34,998 nucleotides of DNA from Sphingobium sp. C100. Its GTDB lineage: Bacteria > Pseudomonadota > Alphaproteobacteria > Sphingomonadales > Sphingomonadaceae. Location: positions 1 to 34,998 of the forward strand of contig NZ_AYOY01000161.1 in assembly GCF_000508185.1 (NCBI RefSeq), written 5' to 3'. The position numbers and the translations under genes are program-made. Below are positions 16,485-24,687 of this stretch, piece by piece. The notes under the pieces were generated by a model that saw nothing but the letters and a program-made list of their open reading frames with translations, made no database searches and had not been told where the DNA came from. Every line of letters starts with the position of its first letter. Position 1 is the first letter of the stretch.

Positions 16485-17249
16485 TTGACGACCAAAAATC
16501 TGACCGGCATGCTGGCCAAAAAGATGCCGCAGGAAACAGGCACCGCGCGCACAAAGGGCGAAACCCTGTTCCAGCTATTCTTTGCGCTCATCCAATGGCC
16601 TTGGCTGTTGAAAAGCCTTTATGGGGGAAACAAAGCTGAAAAAAATGCTGTTCTTGAGCGTATAAACCTTGAACAGGACGCCTTGCCTCATCTTGGCAGC
16701 TGGAAAGCAGACACTTACCTTCTTCACAGGATTGTTGATGAGATTGAAGTCCGACAACCGAAAAATGTTGTGGAATTAGGTTCCGGAGTAACTTCGCTGG
16801 TTATCGCCAAAGCATTGTCGCTTCACGGTGGCGGGCATTTATACAGCTACGATCAGTATGAACCGTTCGTTGAGCAGATGGGCATTTGGCTCGCTGAGCA
16901 CCACCTGTCGGCAAGTTTCAGCCATGCTCCGCTGAACTTTCGGGACCAGGCCTGGCCTGGATTATGGTATGCCTTGCACGACCTTCCACAGACAATTGAT
17001 CTGCTTGTCATAGATGGACCGCCTTGGTCAATTCATCCCTTTACCCGAGGAATGGCGGAACGCCTTTTCGAACGTATCGCACCGGGAGGCCTTATCATGC
17101 TCGATGATGCAGCAAGACCGGGAGAAAGATACGTGGCGCGACGCTGGAGGAAAACCTGGAGAGACTTCGAGTTCGAGTTCGAAGGCACGGGCGCCAAAGG
17201 CCTGCTAACGGGACGGAGGATCGACAGATCGGATAATCGCCAAAAGTGA
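16485..17249 (+). CDS. Class I SAM-dependent methyltransferase
   Basis: This 254-aa protein has SAM motif I VVELGSGVTSLVIAKAL (about 95-111), an acidic strand end YSYDQYEPF, motif IV-like DLLVIDGPPW and LIMLDDAARPG, typical of Methyltransf_24-like enzymes. The TTG at 16485 is chosen for its AAGGTG ribosome binding site; an in-frame ATG follows at 16509. Its base composition is more AT-rich than that of the neighbours, which suggests separate acquisition. It lies 35 bases before the IS66 end at 17285, so it may have been brought or stranded by transposition. The substrate is unknown. Confidence 0.82.
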   Translation: MTTKNLTGMLAKKMPQETGTARTKGETLFQLFFALIQWPWLLKSLYGGNKAEKNAVLERINLEQDALPHLGSWKADTYLLHRIVDEIEVRQPKNVVELGSGVTSLVIAKALSLHGGGHLYSYDQYEPFVEQMGIWLAEHHLSASFSHAPLNFRDQAWPGLWYALHDLPQTIDLLVIDGPPWSIHPFTRGMAERLFERIAPGGLIMLDDAARPGERYVARRWRKTWRDFEFEFEGTGAKGLLTGRRIDRSDNRQK

Positions 17250-17284
17250 CGCTGTAATGCATTAGCGACTTCCGTTGCTGATTC

Positions 17285-17498
17285 GTAAGCGGTGTTTTCA
17301 GCCCACGTCGATCCAGGGCATGAGTTTGTCGACGGCATTGGCCTGATGACCTGCGGCGAGGCGCGAGAGCGTAGCCGTCAACCAGTCGTGCGGGTTGATG
17401 GCGTTGAGTTTGCAGCATTCGATGAGCGTGGCGATCACCGCCCAGTTATCGCCGCCTTCGTCCGATCCGGCGAACAGGGCATTCTTGCGGTTCAAGGC
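17285..17498 (-). pseudogene. IS66-family transposase (TnpC) 3' end fragment
   Basis: On the minus strand the frame reads ALNRKNALFAGSDEGGDNWA and ends VDKLMPWIDVG at 17298, which is the conserved C-terminus of IS66 TnpC. GTAAGCG at 17285-17291 matches the usual start of IS66 terminal repeats, so the right end of the element is preserved. Everything upstream of the last 67 or so codons is missing and replaced by unrelated sequence. Confidence 0.75.
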
Positions 17499-17530
17499 CA
17501 TCGCAGGGTCATTCTGCCCATGTCGGGCAG

Positions 17531-18031
17531 ATGGTAGAGTTTCATTATCGCTGGCATCCATATTACGGCAGTCGTTTTCGGGATGAACGCCGCGAGGACC
17601 GGGCCAATAGCGCGATCATCCGGGTAGAGATCAGGCCGGGTGAGATCATCCAGGTCGCAGAGTGGATGCTGGACAGCGCGTTGTGCGCCGACATGGAGAT
17701 GGGCGAACCGCGCGTTGCGGTGATTGGGCTTGTAGAGCTTCATGGACTGCTTACCCATCGCGGTTTCAGGCAGACTTCGACGGATGCACTCACGGCTATC
17801 CAGGAGGCGCGCCATGAAGGCACTACCACGACCCTCGTCGCTACCGATGCTGACCCAGCAGCTGAGCATGCCGCTCGATACGCCGCAGATGCGAGGCCTG
17901 CGATCAAGGTCCAGCGCGCGGATATAGGCGAGCCGTTCGATCAGGCGCAGGATATTGCGCGCAGCCGGCGATTGTGGCGCATTGCGCAGCCAGGATACGG
18001 TTGTCTTCCCGCAGCCATTGTGACCGAATAG
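17531..18031 (+). CDS. DUF5372-like ORF, probably part of a transposon remnant
   Basis: The frame encodes MVEFHYRWHPYYGSRFRDE, then IRPGEIIQVAEWMLDSALCADMEMG, then PRVAVIGLVELHGLL. I associate this pattern with DUF5372-type proteins carried near transposases and recombinases; the name is from memory. About the first 90 codons look like a real protein. The last 15 or so codons (after RSRRLWR) run into the broken ATPase gene on the other strand, so the C-terminus is probably artificial. An opposite-strand reading here includes RLIERLAYIRALDLD, faintly like a Tn3 transposase; I cannot decide between them. Confidence 0.4.
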   Translation: MVEFHYRWHPYYGSRFRDERREDRANSAIIRVEIRPGEIIQVAEWMLDSALCADMEMGEPRVAVIGLVELHGLLTHRGFRQTSTDALTAIQEARHEGTTTTLVATDADPAAEHAARYAADARPAIKVQRADIGEPFDQAQDIARSRRLWRIAQPGYGCLPAAIVTE

Positions 18032-18115
18032 GTAGGCGATCTTTTTAAGGTTGGTGAGCTTCTCACCTGCGGCTGGATATGTCGCCTCGCCAGCAATCCC
18101 AATTGAAGTCAGCAC
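18000..18115 (-). pseudogene. AAA-type ATPase, N-terminal fragment only
   Basis: From a GTG at 18115 the minus strand reads VLTSIGIAGEATYPAAG and then KLTNLKKIAYLFGHNGCGKTTVS. FGHNGCGKTT is a Walker A P-loop of the large coiled-coil AAA/RloC-like type, in which the P-loop follows a short N-terminal segment. The similarity stops at about 18000, where the transposon-like sequence begins, so the gene was cut after about 38 codons. Such ATPases include anticodon-nuclease and defence proteins. The 240 bases between here and the recombinase gene hold no gene I can identify. Confidence 0.45.
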
Positions 18116-18356
18116 TCCGCCCCCACGAGATAGTAATTCCCTGAACCGATCTAGCCGCCGGCGCGCCGTGCTTCCAGCCGTATTGCTCAGCTGGATCCGT
18201 TCTCGGACTAACGAGGTTCTTCCCAAAGGTTCGGCACATCTACGGTCAGACCCTCTGTCCATCGGCATCGTTTGCTTCAGACAGAAGCAGCCATTCAAGC
18301 CGTGAGTCAGGAACGGCGGAAGTGTCCCAGCTTTCGTTCGATCTCGGCGCTGACGG

Positions 18357-19589
18357 CTAAGCAATTTTCGCCATGAGGCGACCTGCAGCGCCATGCTCAG
18401 CGGCGAGGTTGCGGTTGTAGGCGAGCGGCATCCGCGGCGATTTCCACCGGAGCGCATCCATAATGCCGGCCAAGTCCTCGCCGCTCGCGAACAGGTCCTG
18501 ATTGAGCCCGATCCGCGTCGAATGCGCGCTGACACCTTTGAGTAGCCGAGCCAGATCCTCCGCTGTCAGATCGGGTAGCGCACCAAGATCGAACGCCCGC
18601 TGGATGATGGACCGGAAGATCGGCCCGATTGAGCCCGGATGCAGCGCCAAGGAGCCGACGTCATATTCGACGCGCGCCTTCACGGCTGGCTTGGAAAGCG
18701 TCTTACGCAGATCCCACGTTTCTCGCCCCGAGATGCTGTCGATCGACCTCCCCCGCACCGCCGCTTTAGCCTTGTAGCGTCGTACGTTCACGCGCCGAAA
18801 CACCGGCCCCACCTCGATCCCCGCAACCTCTAGCCAAGCTGCGATCGCCCGAACAGTCCGAGGGCTCAGATAGGCAGTCGCCCCCTCCCCTTCCTGGTCG
18901 CCCTTACTGCGTGGAATGCTGAGCAGCCGCGAATCCGGATCGATCGCCTCGATGATGTGCGCGACCTCGATCGCCACCAGCTCCGAGGCGCGCAACCCCG
19001 TGTCGTACCCGGCAGAGAGCAGCGCGCGATTGCGTAGACCCGGCAGATCGTCCGCGCAGCTCTCGAGTAGTGCTCTGACGTTGAGTCCACGTGGCTCGTC
19101 GCGCTCGACGTTGCGCACCGGCCCTTTGAACCGCAGCGGCCGCGCTTGCTTCTGGGCGGTGCCAAGGCGACGACGGATCGCCTGCAGGCGCAATTTGACC
19201 AGAGAGGCCTGGGTCGGATCCTTGAGATCCAGCAGTAGGTGAATGTTGGCGATCGACGCCTTGTAGCGGCCGAGCGAGGCCGGCTTGCTCCCCTTCTCCG
19301 CGCGAGCATCAAGATAGTCCGCCACGGTCTCCGGGGTCGCCGGCAGCGATACGCGGTTGCGGCCACGGCACCACAGGTCGAACGCTTCCAGGTCGGACTT
19401 AAGCGCGCGGATGCTGTGTGGTGAGGATGCAGCCTGATAGGCGGCGATCAACGCCTCATTGACCACGATGCGCTCGCCCGCGCGCATCTTCACCACCGCC
19501 CAGGAGAGATCGTCGGCCGCAGCCATCGGCGCTGGCGCGGTTTTCCCAGCAATTAGGGCGTTGTCGTCGAGGTGCCAGGGGTGATCCAT
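18357..19589 (-). CDS. Tyrosine recombinase/integrase
   Basis: This 410-aa site-specific recombinase has an N-terminal SAM-like DNA-binding domain at about 40-145 (SIRALKSDLEAFDLWCRGR) and the catalytic domain at about 170-400. The active-site residues are visible: Arg200 in DTGLRASELV, His356 and Arg359 in SAHSTRIG, Trp382 in the H/W position and Tyr391 in PLAYNRN. The gene stands beside the partition and replication genes, with a symmetric dif-like site 36 bases upstream of its start. This suggests plasmid multimer resolution rather than integration. Confidence 0.93.
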   Translation of the reverse strand: MDHPWHLDDNALIAGKTAPAPMAAADDLSWAVVKMRAGERIVVNEALIAAYQAASSPHSIRALKSDLEAFDLWCRGRNRVSLPATPETVADYLDARAEKGSKPASLGRYKASIANIHLLLDLKDPTQASLVKLRLQAIRRRLGTAQKQARPLRFKGPVRNVERDEPRGLNVRALLESCADDLPGLRNRALLSAGYDTGLRASELVAIEVAHIIEAIDPDSRLLSIPRSKGDQEGEGATAYLSPRTVRAIAAWLEVAGIEVGPVFRRVNVRRYKAKAAVRGRSIDSISGRETWDLRKTLSKPAVKARVEYDVGSLALHPGSIGPIFRSIIQRAFDLGALPDLTAEDLARLLKGVSAHSTRIGLNQDLFASGEDLAGIMDALRWKSPRMPLAYNRNLAAEHGAAGRLMAKIA

Positions 19590-19624
19590 CTGCGCGATGT
19601 ATACCCCACCTTATAAAGAGGCGT

Positions 19625-19670
19625 CAAATATGGCCATCTGATAACTGCAATTATCATAGGTCCATATTTG
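19625..19670. promoter_or_regulatory. Nested inverted repeat resembling a dif/core recombination site
   Basis: The 46-bp sequence is symmetric around 19647/19648. Outer arms are CAAATATGG and CCATATTTG (19625-19633, 19662-19670), inner arms TGATAA and TTATCA (19639-19644, 19651-19656), and the central 6 bases are CTGCAA. Overall 17 of 20 arm positions pair. Arms ending in ATAA and starting TTAT around a 6-base spacer are the layout of XerCD dif sites. The site lies between the recombinase gene and a divergent gene, so it could also be an operator. Confidence 0.55.
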
Positions 19671-19722
19671 GGGAGCAACGGCATGGTAGACGCTAGGGCT
19701 ACTTTGGGGATATGTTTATGCC

Positions 19723-20748
19723 ATGCCTGCTACCATCCCAGACCTCTCAGAGCCAATCTGGACATCCAGGCTCGTCGCCCGTCTGGAACGGGCGGCAGCG
19801 GCGATAGGCCGCCTCGATGCCCGCGTTTCAGCCAGTCCTGCCGCCGCGCCGTGGCAGCGACGCGCCACCTGGACCGGCTATACCACGGCGCTGCGGGTGC
19901 AGGGCGCAGAGATTGACGAAATTGATATTTTCGGCCGGGAATGCGCCGTCAATCTGCCCGGTCGCCCGCCGATGCCGACCAATCTGGACGATCGTGATGC
20001 GCTTCCGATTTGGCAGCGGCAATTGGCCCAGCGCGAATCCCGGTATTGGCGAGACGAGCTCGCGATCTCAACGGCCGTCCCAGAAGATTGGAGTAAGCGG
20101 CCAGCCCTCCTCCGCGCGCTTGAGATTACGGCCAGGCGCTCCCGCGCAGACAGCACGATCACGCCGTGGCTTGCCGTCCCCGGGCTCCTGCGATCGATGA
20201 AGATAACCCAGGCCGTGCTGCCGTGCCTGACCATTGGCGACAAGGCGCTTCGCCTCTCGCCGCGCGACACGCAGGCCATCGTCCTGCGTAACCTCCGGTC
20301 GCTTACCGATCGGGCGGAAGAGGGGCTGGTGAGGCTCCAGGCGCTCGAGGAAGACCGTTTACGCGCCGCCGCAGCCCTCCATGGCGCGCCCCGTCCTGGC
20401 AAACTCCTGGATTTGCTCAGCCTTGTCCAGTTTGTCCCCGTCGTCAGTCCTCGCATGCTTGCCCGGCGATTGGACCTGACGATCTCCGGTGCCGGCAAGC
20501 TGCTTTCTCGCGCGGCAGAGCTGGACCTTCTCGTGGAAGTGAGCGGTCGTCAGGCCTGGCGGACCTACATGACGCGCGATCTGGCTATCGCCTTCGGGTT
20601 TGGTGTCCGTCCGGTAGGGCGTCCCCCTGCCCCGCCCCAGGCGCTCCCAGATTTTGTACCAGCGCTCGCAGAGTTTGATCGTGAAATGGCCGAACTCGAT
20701 TCAATGCTAGCTGGCCTCGGTATCGATGTCTCGGCTCACCACCACTGA
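19723..20748 (+). CDS. RHE_PE00001-family protein (DUF1612 with helix-turn-helix)
   Basis: This 341-aa protein belongs to a family named from a Rhizobium plasmid, built of a DUF1612 region and a C-terminal helix-turn-helix. Features include APWQRRATWTGYTTALRVQG near residues 45-65, DIFGRECAVNLPGRPP, and the DNA-binding part VVSPRMLARRLDLTISGAGK at about 240-260, followed by AAELDLLVEVSGRQAWRTY. Its function is not established. The fold suggests a DNA-binding regulator, and its frequent presence beside rep/par genes suggests a plasmid role. The ATG at 19723 has only a weak GGGGA upstream. Confidence 0.82.
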   Translation: MPATIPDLSEPIWTSRLVARLERAAAAIGRLDARVSASPAAAPWQRRATWTGYTTALRVQGAEIDEIDIFGRECAVNLPGRPPMPTNLDDRDALPIWQRQLAQRESRYWRDELAISTAVPEDWSKRPALLRALEITARRSRADSTITPWLAVPGLLRSMKITQAVLPCLTIGDKALRLSPRDTQAIVLRNLRSLTDRAEEGLVRLQALEEDRLRAAAALHGAPRPGKLLDLLSLVQFVPVVSPRMLARRLDLTISGAGKLLSRAAELDLLVEVSGRQAWRTYMTRDLAIAFGFGVRPVGRPPAPPQALPDFVPALAEFDREMAELDSMLAGLGIDVSAHHH

Positions 20749-20808
20749 TTGAGTTGCAGCGGGGCGGACGGCTCGATGTCACGCCTCCCGTTCTTGCGTC
20801 GGCCCACT

Positions 20809-21825
20809 TCAGGCCCAGTGGGCGTCAAGCACCTCGCGAATGGCTTTCTCGGCATCCTCACGAGAGGCCCCACCCCTATTGAGAAGTGTCAGGCGAATTC
20901 CCTTGCGATCAGTGCCCTCGATACGAAGCACGGCTTTCCCGGTCTCGCTCGATACAACCTGCGCCATTCCTGACTTCTTGGGGGATCCTGACCTTTTGGG
21001 GGGGTCGGCCGCCAGCGCCAATGCGCGGACGATGTCGGGCACAGCCATGGGAGCGCCCTCCCCTCCCGATCGAGCACTGAGCGCGGCCGCTTCAGCAAAT
21101 ACGCGTTGTCGACGATCGTCCGGCTTCAACAATGGCTTGATCGTTGTGACGTGCTTGATCCGCAAATCCTGCGGATTGGGAAAAGCGACCATCAATTCCA
21201 CCGGAAGGCGGGCGAGATCAAGATAGCGGCTCAGCCAGCTTTCTGTGACATTGATCCGCTCGGCCATGACCTTCTGTCGGCCCTCATAATAGGCATCAAG
21301 CGCACGGAGATAGTCGCGTGCCCGCTCCAGATCGCTAAGGTCTTCGCGCGCCCTGTTCTCGATATCCGCGATGCGGAATGCTTCTTCATCTGACAGTTCG
21401 CGGATGTCGACCAAGAACCGGAAGTCGGGGTAATTATGGCTACGCAGCCAGCTGATCGACCAGTGACGCCGAGCGCCACAAATCACCTCGAAATCAAAGT
21501 CCGATTCGCCGCGCACCCGCCGGACAATTGCCGGCATTTCCTGGCGTCCCTGCGCCTTTATGCTTTCGATGAGATCGGCGCATCGCTCCTCGTTGAGGAG
21601 CGCATATTCCCGGTTGTGCCCCGCCCACATTCGGCATCGAGCGGGATCGACCAGTTCATGCGTGCGGCTAACAACCGATCCCGCTGCCAATTCAGCCAAG
21701 CGGTTCTCTCTTCCAGTCAGTACATTCGAACCAAGGCCGGGACGACGCGGGGCGGGCGCACCATCTTCAGGCAGATTTATTCCGGCTGCTAAGTCAGCCG
21801 CGAAACTCGCATTCTTTCTGCTCAT
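20809..21825 (-). CDS. parB: ParB-family centromere-binding protein
   Basis: This 338-aa partner of ParA binds parS and loads the partition complex. The ParB N-terminal domain is at about 60-160, with the CTP-binding motif region VICGARRHWSISWLRSH and EAFRIADIENRAREDLSDLERARDY. A helix-turn-helix region follows (AERINVTESWLSRYLDLARLP), then a C-terminal part (about 250-338). GAGGGG precedes the ATG. The gene lies 46 bases after parA, and a perfect 18-bp palindrome sits in that gap. Confidence 0.94.
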   Translation of the reverse strand: MSRKNASFAADLAAGINLPEDGAPAPRRPGLGSNVLTGRENRLAELAAGSVVSRTHELVDPARCRMWAGHNREYALLNEERCADLIESIKAQGRQEMPAIVRRVRGESDFDFEVICGARRHWSISWLRSHNYPDFRFLVDIRELSDEEAFRIADIENRAREDLSDLERARDYLRALDAYYEGRQKVMAERINVTESWLSRYLDLARLPVELMVAFPNPQDLRIKHVTTIKPLLKPDDRRQRVFAEAAALSARSGGEGAPMAVPDIVRALALAADPPKRSGSPKKSGMAQVVSSETGKAVLRIEGTDRKGIRLTLLNRGGASREDAEKAIREVLDAHWA

Positions 21826-21845
21826 AATGCCGCCCCTCTACCGGG

Positions 21846-21863
21846 AATTGCACCGGTGCAATT
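21846..21863. promoter_or_regulatory. Candidate parS site 1 (parA-parB gap)
   Basis: AATTGCACCGGTGCAATT is a perfect 18-bp palindrome between the parA stop and the parB start. A near-identical copy lies beyond the other end of parA at 23240-23261, and I found no further full copy in the window. Location and duplication fit a partition centromere bound by ParB. Confidence 0.7.
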
Positions 21864-21871
21864 TTTGCTTT

Positions 21872-23074
21872 TCATGCCAAACCTTCCTTTCGCAAACGGC
21901 CTAAATGGCTGGGCCACATGGCGCGAATATCCAATTCCAGCTCAGCGTTGACGCCATCGAGATAAGTGAGGCAGCGGTTGCGCACCGCACTGCTTGTGAC
22001 GGGGCCGTCGAGTTCATAAACCGTCATCAGACGAGCCGTCGCATTGTCGATCTCAGCAGAATCCTTAAGCGGCGTACGTACCATCGCGTGGCCGAACAAC
22101 GTCCGCATCAGATTGAGCAGTTCCTTCTGCATCGATTTGTTCTCGTCGACCTTCGAGGCAACAAAGCGCAAGAATTTGAGAGTTGGCGCAAAGCCGCGTT
22201 CGGCCAGCGTCTCGATGGTCTCATCAAGCATCGCCAGAAACGCCGCGGTCGAAGAAAAGTCCATGACGGTTGGCGGCACGGGCACAACGAGAGCATTCGC
22301 CGCGCGCAAAACCGACAAGGATATGGCGCCAAGGGCTGGGGGCGGATCAAGGACGATGACATCGAAGCGATCAGCAATGCTCGCGATGCCTTGAGAGAGG
22401 CGATCGATAAGCCCCCCCTGCCCGCGCGCCATCCGGGCGGCGATCTCATATTCCGACTGAAATAGCCGCAAATTGGCAGGGATTAGTTCAAGGCCATCGA
22501 AATGCGTTTTGCGCAGGGCATAGTCGAGCGAGGTCATTTCCTCCTGGCGGAGAAACGGATAGAGCGTGTCGTCCTCGGTCAGGTCGAGATCCGGCACATA
22601 GCCGAACAGCGTCGTCGCGGAGGCCTGGCTATCGCAGTCGATCAACGCGACCCGATAGCCCTGGATGGCGAGATACTGGGCAAGATGCACCGACAGCGTT
22701 GATTTGCCGACACCTCCCTTAAAGTTCTGGACAGCAACGACACAGCACGGGTCGTCTGCTGCCCGCCAAGGTCTTGTGCCGAACAGGCCCCGCATATCAT
22801 TGAGCTGCGCGAGCGTATAACCCACTCTGCGATTATTCTCGGTTCGCGGCGGCGGCGGAAGTCGCCCGTCCTTTTCTGCGTCGCGGATCGCTGCAGGCGT
22901 CCGCCCCACCAGGTCGGCCGCCTTTCCGATTGGGAAAGTGGGCTCACGGCGATCATCCGCGCGCGCGCTGCGCGCCGAATCGCGAAGCCGCTCCAGCACC
23001 GAGGACGTTCGCTGGGCAAGCGTGGCCACCGATAGAAGATCGTGGGTGTCGTCGATGTCTAGTGATGCTGCCAC
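21872..23074 (-). CDS. parA: Type Ia ParA partition ATPase
   Basis: This 400-aa ParA has an N-terminal DNA-binding extension with a MerR-like motif at about 45-95 (PIGKAADLVGRTPAAIRDAEKDG, RVGYTLAQLNDMRGL), typical of type Ia proteins that repress their own operon. The ATPase domain has deviant Walker A KGGVGKST (about 119-126), VALIDCDSQAS, and FDVIVLDPPPALG. The start is a GTG at 23074 with AAGGGG seven bases before it. It lies between repA and parB in the same direction. ParA drives plasmid segregation over the nucleoid. Confidence 0.95.
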   Translation of the reverse strand: MAASLDIDDTHDLLSVATLAQRTSSVLERLRDSARSARADDRREPTFPIGKAADLVGRTPAAIRDAEKDGRLPPPPRTENNRRVGYTLAQLNDMRGLFGTRPWRAADDPCCVVAVQNFKGGVGKSTLSVHLAQYLAIQGYRVALIDCDSQASATTLFGYVPDLDLTEDDTLYPFLRQEEMTSLDYALRKTHFDGLELIPANLRLFQSEYEIAARMARGQGGLIDRLSQGIASIADRFDVIVLDPPPALGAISLSVLRAANALVVPVPPTVMDFSSTAAFLAMLDETIETLAERGFAPTLKFLRFVASKVDENKSMQKELLNLMRTLFGHAMVRTPLKDSAEIDNATARLMTVYELDGPVTSSAVRNRCLTYLDGVNAELELDIRAMWPSHLGRLRKEGLA

Positions 23075-23088
23075 AGGGCGCCCCTTTG

Positions 23089-23148
23089 CGAAACTCGGGG
23101 TACTGTAGCGCTACTTGCGCTTTTCCGTCAAATAGAAGCGGAGTTTCG
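23089..23148 (-). promoter_or_regulatory. parAB promoter with overlapping operator palindromes
   Basis: On the minus strand TTGACG (23131-23126), an 18-base spacer and TACAGT (23107-23102) form a promoter 28 bases before the parA start. The perfect palindrome GTAGCGCTAC (23105-23114) overlaps the -10 box. A wider inverted repeat CGAAACTC/GAGTTTCG (23089-23096, 23141-23148) encloses both. This is the layout expected for autorepression by a type Ia ParA. Confidence 0.6.
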
Positions 23149-23239
23149 AAAGTCGCGACGCATCGTGGTCGGCATATCGCCTGAATATCGCCAATCACCG
23201 CTTATCGAGGGGTCTATCCTGACTCGGTGGGGGCGACGG

Positions 23240-23261
23240 AAAATTACACCGGTGCAATTTT
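23240..23261. promoter_or_regulatory. Candidate parS site 2 (repA-parA gap)
   Basis: A 22-bp palindrome with one mismatched pair has the same core as site 1 (ACACCGGTGCAATT here, GCACCGGTGCAATT there). It ends two bases from the repA stop codon at 23264. Confidence 0.65.
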
Positions 23262-23263
23262 CG

Positions 23264-24430
23264 CTAGGGGCGCCCCCTCCGCGCAACGAAACTCTCGCAA
23301 AAGCCTGTCCAAGAACTCGTCAGCTTCGCGCCCTTGAGCTTCGCCAGACGGTCGCCCATCTGCTGGCGATAGGCGTCGGCAATGAGATCGATGTCCCATC
23401 CGCCCCCATGCGAACGGGCAATCGCGGCCAACCCTTCCGCGTTGAACCGGATCGTCCCTTCCGGAAAGACGATTTCCGAACTCTTCTCCGGCGCGATAAG
23501 CGCGCTGATGGCGGCCTTCACGACCGATCCCACTTCCACCGTGTCGGCGACCGTTTCCACAGCCCCTTCCCGGCGCGCCTTGCGTCCCGTCGAGTGCCGC
23601 TCAATCTCATCGACGGTCGCGATCTGCGCTGGCGCATCCTTCGGCTCAAAACGGAACTCGATCTCGGTCACCGTGCGGCCCTGTCGTATCTCCTTCCACT
23701 CGACTCGGAAGTGAGCGAGCTGATCAATCTCAGCCTTTGCCTTCTCGAGCACCTTGCGACGGAGTTGCGCGAAATCCTTGTACACCTCTGGCGATATGCC
23801 CAGCGCTGCACGCAGCGCTGCCATATCGCCCTTCCAGGTCGACTGGCGACGATGGAGCCGCAGCGATCCAATCTCGTAGAGTTTCAGCGCATAACTCGAT
23901 CGGAAGCCCAGCACCGCCTGCCTATTAAGAACGGCATAGCTCTCGGATTCCTGGATGAGCTTGCGCGCATCAGGCGTAAACTCCCATTCGATCCAACCCG
24001 CGTCGGCGCCATCTGTATCTTCCGCCTCTTCGCGAGACGACGAGATCAGCGAAAAACGCAGCGTAGCTTTCTTGCCGCGCCAGGACCGGTCGTCGATCGC
24101 AAACAAAGTCCGGTGAAGTTCCTCCAGCATGTCGGAGATGCGTTCATTACCCTTGTGACCGCGGCGAATATCGGCTTTGCGCATGCGATGCGGCCGGTCC
24201 TGCCAGGCATCGCCGCCCGCTGTCAGGATCATCAAGGCAAGCAATCGCGACGCCGTCAGGCTGAGCGACTGGCCTTTCACGAATTTGATCTCAACGATGC
24301 TGCCGGGTTTGGCGAATTCTTCGCCACCCTTCGCCTGCAAAGCCGCCGCGACGCGCATGGCACGGCCCGGCGCCGAATCGGCCTCCGCCTCTTGCGCTGC
24401 ATCCGCGCTTAGATTTTCCGCATGTTCCAT
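23264..24430 (-). CDS. repA: Rep_3-family plasmid replication initiator
   Basis: This 388-aa initiator would bind the iterons upstream and start plasmid replication. It shows the two winged-helix domains of Rep_3 proteins: the first around 50-190 (LTASRLLALMILTAGGD, NRQAVLGFRSSYALKLYEIGS), the second around 195-275 (LRAALGISPEVYKDFAQLRR, then KAKAEIDQLAHFRVEWKEIR, then GRTVTEIEFRF). A C-terminal extension of about 110 residues follows. The ATG at 24430 has no strong ribosome binding site, which would keep expression low. The family is common in sphingomonad plasmids. Confidence 0.92.
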   Translation of the reverse strand: MEHAENLSADAAQEAEADSAPGRAMRVAAALQAKGGEEFAKPGSIVEIKFVKGQSLSLTASRLLALMILTAGGDAWQDRPHRMRKADIRRGHKGNERISDMLEELHRTLFAIDDRSWRGKKATLRFSLISSSREEAEDTDGADAGWIEWEFTPDARKLIQESESYAVLNRQAVLGFRSSYALKLYEIGSLRLHRRQSTWKGDMAALRAALGISPEVYKDFAQLRRKVLEKAKAEIDQLAHFRVEWKEIRQGRTVTEIEFRFEPKDAPAQIATVDEIERHSTGRKARREGAVETVADTVEVGSVVKAAISALIAPEKSSEIVFPEGTIRFNAEGLAAIARSHGGGWDIDLIADAYRQQMGDRLAKLKGAKLTSSWTGFCESFVARRGRP

Positions 24431-24471
24431 GTCATATAGGCCGAACGCATATTGGCAGATTCGCCTAATTG

Positions 24472-24508
24472 CTGCCTGACCTGTCCTCGCTCGTCAAGTC
24501 AGGGCAGG
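24472..24508. promoter_or_regulatory. Inverted iteron half-sites at the repA promoter
   Basis: CTGCCTGACC (24472-24481) faces GTCAGGGCAGG (24498-24508). Both contain the GGTCAGG/CCTGACC core of the iterons but in inverted orientation. They flank TTGACG on the minus strand, a possible -35 box for repA. In iteron plasmids such inverted copies are where Rep dimers repress their own gene. Confidence 0.55.
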
Positions 24509-24524
24509 CTGAAACTCTTTTGTC

Positions 24525-24543
24525 GCCCCCGTCCGGTCAGGTT
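24525..24543 (+). repeat. Iteron 1 (isolated copy)
   Basis: GCCCCCGTCCGGTCAGGTT matches the other iterons at 24688-24791 but stands 145 bases from them, close to the repA promoter. Confidence 0.7.
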
Positions 24544-24687
24544 AGAACCGTATGGCACTCCCGCAAAAGCACCGGGATCCTGCCGAGTCGCAATGCGATT
24601 CGCGTTCTCTTCGTTTTCGGCTCGCCCACGCTCTATAAACGCCGTAGAATGACACCATTCCGAGGCGCGAGGCCGCCAAAAGCGATC

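Noticed and set aside
17492..18535. 347-codon minus-strand frame through the transposon scar
   Set aside because: It joins unrelated pieces (ATPase fragment, transposon sequence, antisense of the recombinase end). Only the short ATPase segment looks like real protein, so it is not one gene.
23165..24412. Long plus-strand frame opposite repA
   Set aside because: Arg-rich product without recognisable domains, opposite a clear Rep_3 gene.
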